Notes: generated by a model from the sequence alone, not told the origin. Shown: positions 1 through 8,974, counted from the first letter of the stretch. The stretch: 15,789 nt of DNA from an uncultured Alphaproteobacteria bacterium (GCA_903927415.1 CAIYMZ010000151.1:1-15789); one strand, 5' to 3'. A program made the numbers and translations.

Positions 1-41
1 ATGACGAGAGTCAGTCATTGCGAGCGTAGCGAAGCAATCCA
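1..41. repeat. Intergenic palindromic repeat, left part cut by the window edge
   Basis: The first ten bases (atgacgagag) are identical to 13957-13966, the outer end of the hairpin element before purF, so the window probably begins inside another copy of that element. It is followed at 15-41 by TCATTGCGAGCGTAGCGAAG and then CAATCCA, in which ATTGC (17-21) pairs with GCAAT (34-38). Sequences of this type are dispersed intergenic repeats in Rickettsia and other alphaproteobacteria (from general knowledge). The repeat sits 3' of purE and could act as a transcript-end structure, but there is no clear U-tract in the purE direction, so a terminator role is only a guess. Confidence 0.6.
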
Positions 42-51
42 TTTAATTTTT

Positions 52-525
52 TTAAGGTTTTAATTTTACCGCGTTAGTTTGTTCTTCGCGAAATTTTTGT
101 AATTTTTTTGCCAGTTTTTCATCCGACAAAGCAAGAATTGCGATGGCTAAAAGTGCGGCATTTTTTGCGCCGGCTTCGCCGATGGCTAAACATCCAACCG
201 GAATTCCGGCTGGCATTTGGGCGATGGAGAGAAGTGAGTCGAGACCTTTAAGCGCGCGGCTTTCGACCGGAACTCCAAGAACAGGAAGAAAAGTCATTGC
301 CGCGGTCATTCCTGGTAAATGCGCGGCACCACCGGCTCCGGCGATGATCACTTGCGTACCATTTTTTTCAGCGGTGGCACAAAATTCGTAAAGTCTTTTT
401 GGTGTGCGATGAGCGGAGATGATTTTTGTTTCGTAAGAAATTTTGAAAGAATCAAGAATTTCGCAGCTATGTTTCATCGTCGTGAAATCTGATTTGCTGC
501 CCATGATGATGGAGATTTTTTTCAT
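52..525 (-). CDS. purE: 5-(carboxyamino)imidazole ribonucleotide mutase PurE (class I)
   Basis: PurE converts N5-CAIR to CAIR in de novo purine synthesis, in the cytoplasm, as an octamer in characterised class I enzymes. The 157-residue length is typical. Visible motifs are the phosphate-binding GSKSD (residues 9-13), SAHRTP (37-42, containing the catalytic-type His39), GAGGAAHLPGM (63-73) and the later QMPAGIPVG segment, all diagnostic of class I PurE. The ATG is at 525, with no Shine-Dalgarno-like sequence in the preceding AT-only stretch. It lies 35 bp downstream of the giant cysteine-rich gene and is the last minus-strand gene seen. PurK, which supplies N5-CAIR and often follows purE, cannot fit in the 51 bp left before the window edge, so its location is unknown. 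Confidence 0.97.
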   Translation of the reverse strand: MKKISIIMGSKSDFTTMKHSCEILDSFKISYETKIISAHRTPKRLYEFCATAEKNGTQVIIAGAGGAAHLPGMTAAMTFLPVLGVPVESRALKGLDSLLSIAQMPAGIPVGCLAIGEAGAKNAALLAIAILALSDEKLAKKLQKFREEQTNAVKLKP

Positions 526-560
526 AAATTTTTTTTAATTAAAAAAATGGAAATAAGTGA

Positions 561-3500
561 TTAGTCTCGTTTCCAGTAGCCCATATGAAAAGGAATTCCA
601 CTTGCTGCTCCGTCGGTACATGTTACATTAATACCAACCTTAACCATGGCGTTGTACCAATCAGGCCAGGAATCACAGCATTCTCCGATGTCTTTTTCCC
701 ATTCACAGGACTTAGTCGCTCCGTGTGACATGGTGTTAGAACTGCAACTAGCAGCCCAATTGTAGCCATCATTAAAGTTGAATATAGCATAAAGATTATC
801 ACTATAGGTACAATGAAACGAGCGATCTATCCATGCGTTGCTGACCCCGGAACTAAGTGTGCAACTTCTACAAGTAGTGCAATCGCCGCTAAGTCTCCAT
901 GTGCCGTCAGCTTGACATCTGATTGAAGATCTAGTGTTTGTTCTGTCTGTCCATGATCTGCTGCAGCTATTGTTTGTATCTGCGCTATCTTTTGATATGT
1001 GGTCTTCTGGATATCCGAATCCAGATTTACAGGCTAATGGAATTTCGGTTGTTGGAATTACTAGCTGATTGGTTAATGGGGAGGCGCCTATTTCTTGGCA
1101 CCAATAAGACCCCATCCACCCACGCGTTTCGCAATTAAAGTGCCATCCATTAACGTCTAAAGTTGTTGATTTGCACGGCTGTCCGGTACCGTTGGTATTT
1201 AAAGCGCAATAACTAATCGGGCTGGAATTGATTGAATTGACGAATTCTTGATTGCCGCTGATCGAGCAATAGCGTTGGCATGGTAAACCAGAGTTTGGAA
1301 CTTCTGCAAAATAAACTTCGTCTATTTTGTTGTTAGAGTTTTGGTAAGCGCATTTGTATTTTACTGTATTTGCGGTATCAAAATTTCCCTTGTAATAGCC
1401 ACCTAGACAACCTCCAGAAGCTTCTGATTCAACCGCTACTCTAGGTGTTGGAGAATTATACAAAATATTGGTGGTGCCGATAGTGGTGTTGTTGGTGATA
1501 CATTGTGGCACTACGGGATCCCATTTGTGAGTGGACGAATTGCAATATCTGGCGAGAGAATAATAGTCGTTAGATCTGTTTAGAGTATAATCGAAAGCTG
1601 ATTGTTGGCCCAATGCTGGAAAATCCTTATATACTGTTTGGCCGAATCCGGTAGTTGGCCAATCAACAGTGAGAGTGCTGCCATCTCTGAGCGTGTGCTG
1701 TGTTCTACCGGCGCCAATCCTGGTGTCTAAATCAGATCCTGGGCAGAAATTAACGCAGATTGACGATGGAACTGTCCAAACATTTGAGGCGCCACCAACG
1801 GAGATTATCGATTTACAAACCCGTTGTGGATAAGTTGCCGCCCTGGTGTCATCGGCCAAATTATATGGTATCGTCCTCAAATCTCTGTTGGTGCCGCTGT
1901 CAGTGCGATAAGGAGCAGTGGTTTTGATTTCAAATGAGGTGCCGAATTTGTCTTTTAGAGGAGGGTAAGGGTAAGGGTAGCGACCAGCAATACAGCCATT
2001 ATTTCCTGACGAGATTGTGATGGTGCCATCTACTGCTCCATTTATTGGGACGTTCAAAACTTCATTCCAATAAGTGAAACCATTATTTTCACTATTTGCA
2101 TCATTGCCTGCGATCGCATTGCAAGTGGTGACGCATGGATTCTCAACTGGTCCCCAATTTCCAAATTCATCGCATTTACGAGTTGGAGACTTGCCACCTG
2201 GTGCTTTGAAAAATCCAAGAGGAAATTCTTTGCAAGTTCCTGTTGAGATTGACTCGCTATGAATACGAATATTTTTTAGTGACCTTGAGGCATTTTTAGA
2301 GGGGAATTCTGCTCCGCCTGCATTTTCCCACAATGCCCAATTGGTTGAATCGCCAGAATCGCTTGGAATTGGTAAGCTGTTATCGGATGACCAGATTGAG
2401 CCTTTGGCGGGGTTATTTACTAGTGCTGGACAAGAGATTCTTTCGCAAACTTTAGTTTGATCTGGTGATTGCCATTGACCAAGTTGATTACAGGCTCTGA
2501 CCGGAGATGTGCCGCCAGTATAGCTAGTGATTAGACTTTTGATTGAAGCGTTGAATAGGGATAATCCGCTGACGGTTCCTTGAGATGTTGTTGCTGTGGC
2601 ACCAGTTTTTTTGAAACCGGTTATGCAACTTGTTGCGGTAACGTTCTCCAAAAAATCATTGGTTTTGGTATATTTTGGCCATAGGGCAAAGCCATGACTT
2701 TTGCCCTTATCTTCACCGTCTTCAGTCGCTCCGTAGGCGCCTTGATAAAGTCCATTCTCATCAGGACCATTGGTTGAAACTTCTTGGCAATCGTAACGTA
2801 CGCATTCGTCGTAAGTGGTTGTGCCCCACACCGCATTGCCATTTTCATCCAAGCAGCTGAGTTTTGGTGGTATAGAAATGCCGCTAAAAGATGACTTATT
2901 ACGCCAGAAGCCTTTGCATTCACCTTCGATATTTTCCATGCCAAATATTCCGAAAGAAAATTCCGCATGACCTTTAAGTGTGATTGGATCTGGAGCCGGT
3001 TTACCTTCTGTGCGATATTGGTGTGATAAATGCACAGCGTCAGCGCTGTCGTAGAATGTTTTGTTGAGAGAGTGAGCGACATATTCGAGATCAGTATCAT
3101 CGGAATTTGGAGATAAGTTGTAATCGATTGCGGGACAGAGTTTTGGTAGTGGCATGTCAACGCAGAGTCCGGCCTCATGGGCTGTTTGTCGTCTTTTTTC
3201 TTGATTATCGCCAATTTCCACGCCATCAAGTGCTACGAGACATAAGCAGTTTGGTGCTTTGCCACCAGCATTACAATTTGTGCTGTTATCACCATCGATG
3301 ATGTAAGGACTGTTTGGGTCAATGAGACATTTTCCCATTACGCCACTGCTCATTTTTTCAGCTATTACTCTTTTTAATTTAGTGTCGAAACCGCCAGAGA
3401 TGCAAATTTCGTTAAACCATCCATACGCCCTGGGATCAGCGGGCGCTCCAGATGGATTAGGATTTGTTATTGTTGATGATGAGCCGGTAGATAAACCTTT

Positions 3501-6500
3501 TCTTCTGTTGCAATCCACCAGCCAAGAATTGTTGCAGGTTGCTCTTACAGACAAGAATGAATCAATCGGTTCATTTTTTATTTTTGCGGCATGGAGATCG
3601 ATTTCATTTTGGATACATTCAATGTTTAATTTACTGCAAATATCTCTTTGAGCGCAGATCTTGTATATTTCGGTTTCAGAATTGCAGGTGGGAGTGGATT
3701 GATCAATATTTTCTAATTTTATTTCGGCACTGCATGAGTCGTCAGAGCCTGACTGGCAGTTATTATCAACGCCATTGCCACCGAAACTCCCTAAATATCT
3801 CACTACAATTTTTGAACTTTTATAGGTGTTTGCTTGGTCAGGATAAATCACTAATTTTTTTGGATCGATGGATGGAGTTATTCTTCTTATGGCAGCATTA
3901 TCAATTTCTGGCAATGATCTTCTGACATAGCCAACTCTTACTGGATCGATATATTCATTATTTTCGTTTTTGAATTTTCGATAAAGAGCAAGAATTGGTT
4001 GCCAATTTTCATCGCTAAATTCTTTTCTGATAAAGATTTCAGCAGAATAATCATGTCCATTTACGTTGGTGTTTATGGTGGCGAAGCTTTTGGGATCGGG
4101 GGCGTTCTCGTAACCAGTCTTGCCAAAATCAAGGCTTAATTTTTGCAATGTTGGGCCAAATTTAACTTCAAGTTCAGGATAGTGAAAATCGGTTACACCG
4201 TAGAGTTCATTTCTTCCGGGGGAAGAAACATCGCCATCTCTTTTCGTTCTTGCATTGAGAATGTAAAGCGGAGGAGTGAACATCGTTGGAGAGTTCTGCA
4301 TCGTCGCTAGATTGTAAGTTTTTGGAGGTGGCGAAATCCTGAATCGTGTTTTGATACATTCTTGTTCCGGAAATAGTCGACCTGATAAATCGATATATCC
4401 CGGTTTTTGTCCGCTTGGACGATTATTCAGAATGTATGGAATGCGCATAACTGTTCGCCAGACGTGGGCTACGCCTCTCCAGTAATTGGTGTTTGTGCTA
4501 AAACAAGTTTTGTCACTATCTTTTTTTTCATCCCCATTTTCATCTTTTTCATCATCATTTAAGCTGCCGGGACAATCTCCATTTTCCAATCTTGCCATGA
4601 CGCAATTTCCGTCGCTATTTTTTTGTCCAGCGATGCAAGTGCCATCAGATAATTTTTCATTACCATCGTAATAATCATCTTGAGGCTGATAAGCGGTGGT
4701 GCCTTTTAAATCAATAAAAGTGCAGATACGATTGTTGGAATATTTCACCGCTCTCATTCGCACGTAGGTATCAACGATGCTCAAACAGTCATGTTCCCCC
4801 TCATGAAAAAATAAGTTATTGTCTCCAATGGTCGTTATCTCGCATTTTCTAGAATTCAAATCTGTGATCGTTAATTTTCGGCAAATATCGCGTCCACAAA
4901 CTTCGCCCCAAAAATCACCAAAACCATAAGTGATGCCGCATTCTCTAGCACCACAAGTTCTTAATGGAATCATAGAGTTATGAAATCTTATGCAGACCAT
5001 CAATTCATGAGAAGCATCTTTTTCTGTAAAAGAAGTTTTAACATAGCCGCGGTGGTAACCAGCCTCGTCACTTAGTTCATTTAGTGTCCAACCACCATTA
5101 CCACACATATAGACATACCCCCAGCCAGCTAAACCGTTGCTATGATTTGGGTCCATCTCGCATGAGCCAGGAGATCGCGTCTCCATTTGCGAATCAAGTT
5201 GTGCGTAATTGTGGTTGTAGCCATAATCTACTATTCCAAGCAATCCAAAATCTGTTGTTGGATGACGCCCCCATTTTGGAGTTCCTTCGTTATTGTGAGG
5301 ATATTCCATCTGGTCACGAGTATAGCAAAGATTTCCATCCATATCATTCAATGTGCTGCCATCTCTGGTCGCTTTGCTGTTCGGTTTTGGGCGATAGAAC
5401 CAAGAGTTCAGCGGATCATAATCCAAATTGATGCTTGCTGGTTCAGAATTACCACATTCTGGTTTTTTAGAGTGAATGTTTAAATTGCAATCGATGGTGG
5501 CAAAGCAATAGCCTCCAGAGCATGTAGCTCCTTCTTTGCCTTCTTCATCACACAAATCATTTCTGATAATTGGATTTTCAGCATCAAATGGAGTGCAGCG
5601 ATATGATATTTTTATGACAGGCTTGCAGATGATGTTATTGCATAAGGAGGTGTTGTATAGATCGTAACCAGCATTGACATAGTTCTTGTAAGCAGCGCCA
5701 TAGGCAGAGTCGTCTTTTTCTTTGTTTAAAATTTGTTGCAAATCATCGTCAGAGTAGGATTTGCAGGTTTCTGATGTGGTGCGGCAATCATGAATTTTAC
5801 AGATGGGGTTTGTTTTTCTTGTCATCGCGTAAGGAAGTTGTTCTTTCGAAAAGATGAGACATTTGATATTTTCTCCCTCGCAATATTTTTTTGAACTATC
5901 TCCCAATTTTGCTTCGTTTAACTCGTCCGGAGTTAGTAAGTTGCAAGGCAACAAATTGCAGTTCGAGGATGTCGGTGCTGTACCATTTGGGAGTTGATGA
6001 CATTTTCTGCTAACGCAATTCACACCAAGTTTTGCAGTCACGCCAGTTTCTAGAGCGTCACAAAATCTGATACAGTCACGATTGTGAACTGCCCAATCAA
6101 CGCTTCTAATCAATGGTGGAATTGTTAAAGGATTTGGATTGATAAAAGATTGATCGCTACATTCTTTCACACAATTTTTTTGAGGAAGTTCACGACTAGA
6201 GCCATCTTGATTTTTATCTATCTGATTGCAAAGCGGGAGATCAGATAGGTCAGCGCAATTAACGCGATGATTTTGATTAGCTGATAAAATATGCTCTGCT
6301 GCAATGACGTAACTAGCGCTTGGAACAGTTTGACAAAGCTTAAGATTATAAAATAAGCAGTTATCCCCAGGTTTAGCATCCGAAACTTCTGAACAAGCTT
6401 TTGTGATGGAGTGAGAAGATGTTTCTCGAGAAAGAAAAATTGTAAAAAATCCTAAAATTAAAACGCAAAAAATGGTTAAGCCTTTTACAACTTTTTTAAT

Positions 6501-6533
6501 TTTTTTTAGCGTTTCAGGATTTTGGTAATTCAT
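561..6533 (-). CDS. Giant cysteine-rich secreted or membrane-anchored protein with Sushi-like C-terminal modules
   Basis: I do not recognise an established family for the whole protein. With the ATG at 6533 it has 1990 residues: a Lys-rich N-terminus, one hydrophobic segment (about residues 18-36) that is a signal peptide or signal anchor, then a very long exported portion. A TTG 36 bp upstream is in frame but would bury the hydrophobic segment behind extra residues and overlap murD more, so I prefer the ATG. There are about 95 cysteines. Residues 121-303 contain repeated CX3-4C pairs (NCVKEC, DCIRFC, NCNLLPC, LCNNIIC). Residues 727-925 have no cysteine. From residue 1206 onward, modules of the form CxxGF...RxCxxxGxW...PxC resemble Sushi/CCP domains. 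The protein would need oxidative folding in the periplasm or on the surface. The reading frame is open throughout. It overlaps the end of murD by 20 bp and is followed after 35 bp by purE. Adhesion or cell-surface interaction is an inference only. Confidence 0.85.
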   Translation of the reverse strand: MNYQNPETLKKIKKVVKGLTIFCVLILGFFTIFLSRETSSHSITKACSEVSDAKPGDNCLFYNLKLCQTVPSASYVIAAEHILSANQNHRVNCADLSDLPLCNQIDKNQDGSSRELPQKNCVKECSDQSFINPNPLTIPPLIRSVDWAVHNRDCIRFCDALETGVTAKLGVNCVSRKCHQLPNGTAPTSSNCNLLPCNLLTPDELNEAKLGDSSKKYCEGENIKCLIFSKEQLPYAMTRKTNPICKIHDCRTTSETCKSYSDDDLQQILNKEKDDSAYGAAYKNYVNAGYDLYNTSLCNNIICKPVIKISYRCTPFDAENPIIRNDLCDEEGKEGATCSGGYCFATIDCNLNIHSKKPECGNSEPASINLDYDPLNSWFYRPKPNSKATRDGSTLNDMDGNLCYTRDQMEYPHNNEGTPKWGRHPTTDFGLLGIVDYGYNHNYAQLDSQMETRSPGSCEMDPNHSNGLAGWGYVYMCGNGGWTLNELSDEAGYHRGYVKTSFTEKDASHELMVCIRFHNSMIPLRTCGARECGITYGFGDFWGEVCGRDICRKLTITDLNSRKCEITTIGDNNLFFHEGEHDCLSIVDTYVRMRAVKYSNNRICTFIDLKGTTAYQPQDDYYDGNEKLSDGTCIAGQKNSDGNCVMARLENGDCPGSLNDDEKDENGDEKKDSDKTCFSTNTNYWRGVAHVWRTVMRIPYILNNRPSGQKPGYIDLSGRLFPEQECIKTRFRISPPPKTYNLATMQNSPTMFTPPLYILNARTKRDGDVSSPGRNELYGVTDFHYPELEVKFGPTLQKLSLDFGKTGYENAPDPKSFATINTNVNGHDYSAEIFIRKEFSDENWQPILALYRKFKNENNEYIDPVRVGYVRRSLPEIDNAAIRRITPSIDPKKLVIYPDQANTYKSSKIVVRYLGSFGGNGVDNNCQSGSDDSCSAEIKLENIDQSTPTCNSETEIYKICAQRDICSKLNIECIQNEIDLHAAKIKNEPIDSFLSVRATCNNSWLVDCNRRKGLSTGSSSTITNPNPSGAPADPRAYGWFNEICISGGFDTKLKRVIAEKMSSGVMGKCLIDPNSPYIIDGDNSTNCNAGGKAPNCLCLVALDGVEIGDNQEKRRQTAHEAGLCVDMPLPKLCPAIDYNLSPNSDDTDLEYVAHSLNKTFYDSADAVHLSHQYRTEGKPAPDPITLKGHAEFSFGIFGMENIEGECKGFWRNKSSFSGISIPPKLSCLDENGNAVWGTTTYDECVRYDCQEVSTNGPDENGLYQGAYGATEDGEDKGKSHGFALWPKYTKTNDFLENVTATSCITGFKKTGATATTSQGTVSGLSLFNASIKSLITSYTGGTSPVRACNQLGQWQSPDQTKVCERISCPALVNNPAKGSIWSSDNSLPIPSDSGDSTNWALWENAGGAEFPSKNASRSLKNIRIHSESISTGTCKEFPLGFFKAPGGKSPTRKCDEFGNWGPVENPCVTTCNAIAGNDANSENNGFTYWNEVLNVPINGAVDGTITISSGNNGCIAGRYPYPYPPLKDKFGTSFEIKTTAPYRTDSGTNRDLRTIPYNLADDTRAATYPQRVCKSIISVGGASNVWTVPSSICVNFCPGSDLDTRIGAGRTQHTLRDGSTLTVDWPTTGFGQTVYKDFPALGQQSAFDYTLNRSNDYYSLARYCNSSTHKWDPVVPQCITNNTTIGTTNILYNSPTPRVAVESEASGGCLGGYYKGNFDTANTVKYKCAYQNSNNKIDEVYFAEVPNSGLPCQRYCSISGNQEFVNSINSSPISYCALNTNGTGQPCKSTTLDVNGWHFNCETRGWMGSYWCQEIGASPLTNQLVIPTTEIPLACKSGFGYPEDHISKDSADTNNSCSRSWTDRTNTRSSIRCQADGTWRLSGDCTTCRSCTLSSGVSNAWIDRSFHCTYSDNLYAIFNFNDGYNWAASCSSNTMSHGATKSCEWEKDIGECCDSWPDWYNAMVKVGINVTCTDGAASGIPFHMGYWKRD
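865..2918 (-). repeat. Tandem degenerate Sushi/CCP-like modules within the giant protein
   Basis: Residues 1206 to about 1890 of the giant protein repeat a pattern: C-x2-G-[FY], a variable spacer, [RKS]-x-C-x3-G-x-W, then P-x-C or C-x3-C. The clearest unit reads GFFKAPGG...TRKCDEFGNWG...PCVTTC. Others contain RACNQLGQW, RYCNSSTHKW, IRCQADGTW and LSCLDENGNAVWG. SCPALVNNP and NFCPGS look like the Cys1-Pro starts of modules. In known Sushi domains four cysteines pair 1-3 and 2-4 with a conserved Trp before Cys4, which fits. Spacers are longer and more variable than in vertebrate CCP domains, so the assignment is by motif pattern, not by proven homology. Confidence 0.6.
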
Positions 6534-7863
6534 CAAAAAGCTTACAAAAATAGTCGCCGCGCAGCTCAAAATTTTTCCATTGATCGAAGGATGCGCAAGC
6601 CGGAGAAAGTATGATGTTCTTTTCGGTTAGGCTAGATTTTTTTGCCTCTAAAAAAGCTTTTTCAAAAGCTGTTTTTAAATCACCGCATTTTTCAAAATTG
6701 ACGGAATTTTTTTCTAAAATTTTTGCGAATTCTTCCGTTGCTTCACCGATCAAAAAAGCTTTGTGAATTTTTTTGAAATAAGGCTGAAGCGTCGATATTC
6801 CTCCATCCTTCGCTCTGCCGCCAAGAATCCAAAAAATATTTTCGTAGGCCTTTAGCGCATTTTCAGTTGATTCGGCGTTGGTCGCTTTGCTGTCATTGAT
6901 GAATTTTATTTCACCAATTTTTCCGATGATTTGCATGCGATGACGTAAGCCACGAAATTTTTTAATCGCAGAAATAATCTCGTCCTGACTAATGCCTATC
7001 GGCTTACGCCTAGCGCCTAAAAACGTAATCGCAAAAGCAAACGCCATATTCTGATCATTATGCTCACCGCGTAAAAATTCAGATTTTAATTCCAACTCCG
7101 AATTTTCGCCGCCGATTTTATTCACCAATTTTCCACCAAAAAGTGCGACACCATTTTCCTGAATTTTTTTTGTCGAGATCGGCACGAGTGTTGCGCGAAA
7201 ATTTTTGTCAGCTTTTAATTCGTCAAAAACTTTTCGAGAATTTTCGTTGTCGACATCAATCAGCGCGAAATCTTTTTCAGTTTGATTGCGAAAAATTCTT
7301 TTTTTCGCTTCGATGTAACCAGCCATCGAGCCATGCCGATCAAGGTGATCAGGCGTGATGTTGAGCAATGCGGCAATGTGAAAATGAGTTTGGGAAAGAA
7401 GATCAAGCTGGTAGGAAGAAGTTTCGAAAATGTAATTTTTGCTGCGCGGAAGATCGAAACAAGGCACGCCAATATTGCCTCCGATTTCGGCAGGAATTCC
7501 GAGTTCTTTAAAAATAAATCCGCTGAGCGCTGTGGTTGTGGATTTGCCGTTGGTTCCAGTAATCGCGATGAAATTTTTTTCAGAGTTACGGCGGTAAAAA
7601 AGTTCAATGTCGCAAGCCAAAGTCGCGCCAGTTTTTTTGACGATTTCTAAAATTTTATGCGGCTTGGGAAAATAAAGCGGGATGCCGGGAGCGAAGGAAA
7701 TGATTGTGGCTGCGTCGTATTTTATTTCGTCGGGTTTTACTAGTCGTAAGTCAGAAAGTGTTTTTTCATTGTCATCAGTAGCAACAACATCTTCACCATT
7801 TTTTGCTAAAAATTTTGCAGTGGAGAGGCCAGAAATTCCGAGGCCGTAGACGACGTATTTCAT
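6514..7863 (-). CDS. murD: UDP-N-acetylmuramoylalanine--D-glutamate ligase MurD
   Basis: MurD adds D-glutamate to UDP-MurNAc-L-Ala in cytoplasmic peptidoglycan precursor synthesis, using ATP. At 449 residues the length is typical. The N-terminal Rossmann region starts YGLGISG. The Mur-ligase P-loop TGTNGKSTT is at residues 102-110. DHLDRHG (172-178) is followed by YIEAKKRIF, whose Lys187 matches the carbamylated lysine of E. coli MurD. The FRGLRHRMQ and NDSKATNAEST segments and the C-terminal SPACASFDQWKNFELRGDYF are strong MurD signatures. The ATG overlaps the rpe stop in a TAATG arrangement, so coupled translation is likely. Its 3' end overlaps the giant gene start by 20 bp. Presence of MurD implies that the cell makes peptidoglycan, consistent with the lytic transglycosylase nearby. 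Confidence 0.97.
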   Translation of the reverse strand: MKYVVYGLGISGLSTAKFLAKNGEDVVATDDNEKTLSDLRLVKPDEIKYDAATIISFAPGIPLYFPKPHKILEIVKKTGATLACDIELFYRRNSEKNFIAITGTNGKSTTTALSGFIFKELGIPAEIGGNIGVPCFDLPRSKNYIFETSSYQLDLLSQTHFHIAALLNITPDHLDRHGSMAGYIEAKKRIFRNQTEKDFALIDVDNENSRKVFDELKADKNFRATLVPISTKKIQENGVALFGGKLVNKIGGENSELELKSEFLRGEHNDQNMAFAFAITFLGARRKPIGISQDEIISAIKKFRGLRHRMQIIGKIGEIKFINDSKATNAESTENALKAYENIFWILGGRAKDGGISTLQPYFKKIHKAFLIGEATEEFAKILEKNSVNFEKCGDLKTAFEKAFLEAKKSSLTEKNIILSPACASFDQWKNFELRGDYFCKLFDELPKS

Positions 7864-8507
7864 TAAGCGCGAAGTTTTAAAATTGCGTCAGCGTAATCTT
7901 TTGATCCAAAAACGAATGATCCTGAAACCAAAACATCAGCACCTGCTGCGATCACTAATTTCGCGGTTTCTTGATTGATTCCGCCATCAACTTCTAACTC
8001 AATTTTGCGTCCGGATTTTTCAATTTTGCGGCGAATATTTTCGATTTTTTTGAGCTGCGAAGACAGAAATTTTTGTCCGCCAAATCCGGGATTTACGGTC
8101 ATCACCAAAATTAAATCGAGCTTCTCTAAAACATAATCGAACACATTTTCGTGAGTTGATGGCACGATCGAAATCCCAGCTTTTTTGCCGTAAGATTTTA
8201 TTAATTCGACGCTACGATCTAAGTGAGTTGATGCTTCAGCGTGAATTGTGATGATGTCTGAGTCAGCGTCAGCAAAGGCTTTGATGTGGTTGTCAGGATT
8301 TTGAATCATCAAATGAACATCAAAAGGCAGCGTCGAAATTTTGCGTAAATTTTTTACCACTTCATTACCGATTGTGATGTTGGGCACAAAATTTCCATCC
8401 ATTACATCGATGTGAATGTAGTCAGCTCCCGCTTTTTCAATTGCGATAATTTCTTCGCCGAGTTTGGCAAAATTTGCAGACAAAATGGAGGGCGAAATTT
8501 TGATCAT
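7863..8507 (-). CDS. rpe: Ribulose-phosphate 3-epimerase
   Basis: Rpe interconverts D-ribulose 5-phosphate and D-xylulose 5-phosphate in the pentose phosphate pathway. The 214-residue TIM-barrel protein shows SPSILSANF at the N-terminus, HIDVMDGNFVPN with metal ligands His32 and Asp34, HLM with His65, the phosphate-loop VNPGFGGQKF (138-147) and VDGGI with Asp174, which together give the expected metal site. The usual NPxT motif after strand 5 reads VPST here, a small deviation away from the metal ligands. The start is ATG at 8507, 8 bp after the DUF2155 gene stop. The stop shares a base with the murD start. Non-oxidative pentose phosphate supply of ribose phosphate would feed PurF-type nucleotide synthesis. 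Confidence 0.96.
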   Translation of the reverse strand: MIKISPSILSANFAKLGEEIIAIEKAGADYIHIDVMDGNFVPNITIGNEVVKNLRKISTLPFDVHLMIQNPDNHIKAFADADSDIITIHAEASTHLDRSVELIKSYGKKAGISIVPSTHENVFDYVLEKLDLILVMTVNPGFGGQKFLSSQLKKIENIRRKIEKSGRKIELEVDGGINQETAKLVIAAGADVLVSGSFVFGSKDYADAILKLRA

Positions 8508-8515
8508 GGTTGTGA

Positions 8516-8974
8516 TTATTTGTTTTTGCAGCTAATGGCTGTGAGGTCGTAAATTGGATGCTCAAGGCCAGAGATTGAAGGGCTGGAAGCAAACATCCAG
8601 CCGTAAAAAATTCTTTTTTCGATCGAGACACCGTTTTCATCATTTTTGTTTTCAAAAACTTCGAGAAGAATTTTGCTTTCTGGTTTTTGATCTAGTGATG
8701 CTTGCCAGCATTTATGAGCAATCATTGTTAGTTGTCCGAATTTAATTTTGTTACCGATGCGTATTTCTAAAATTGAAGTTTTGGCGGTAGTTTTATTGAG
8801 GCCTTGGATTACAGCGATTTCGTAAAAACGTGAAGGATCAACTTTGTCAATTGTGAGTTTGTAATTTTCGGACGGGGGAGTGGCAGCAGGAGTTGGTTCA
8901 GCAGGTGTTTGCGCTAGTGCGATTGAAGAAAAAAGAATAAGAAAAAAAGTGCAAAAAATATTATTTTTGTTCAT
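8516..8974 (-). CDS. DUF2155 family exported protein
   Basis: The C-terminal half matches the alphaproteobacterial DUF2155 family: KFGQLTMIAHKCWQ, then EKRIFYGWMFASSPSISGLE followed by HPIYDL and a terminal Cys. The function of this family is not established. I place the start at ATG 8974 (152 residues), because this gives a clean signal peptide (MNKNNIFCTFFLILFSSIAL, cut near ALA-Q) followed by a Pro/Ala/Thr-rich linker. An upstream in-frame start at 9028 would prefix 18 charged residues and overlap mlaD by 68 bp. With the chosen start the overlap with mlaD is 14 bp. The protein is probably periplasmic. DUF2155 genes commonly sit near Complex I accessory and MlaD genes in alphaproteobacteria, as here. 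Confidence 0.9.
   Translation of the reverse strand: MNKNNIFCTFFLILFSSIALAQTPAEPTPAATPPSENYKLTIDKVDPSRFYEIAVIQGLNKTTAKTSILEIRIGNKIKFGQLTMIAHKCWQASLDQKPESKILLEVFENKNDENGVSIEKRIFYGWMFASSPSISGLEHPIYDLTAISCKNK

Noticed and set aside
2621..3229. A 202-codon minus-strand frame inside the giant gene
   Set aside because: It lies wholly within the giant gene in another frame, has no motif or signal, and its composition is that of a shadow frame.
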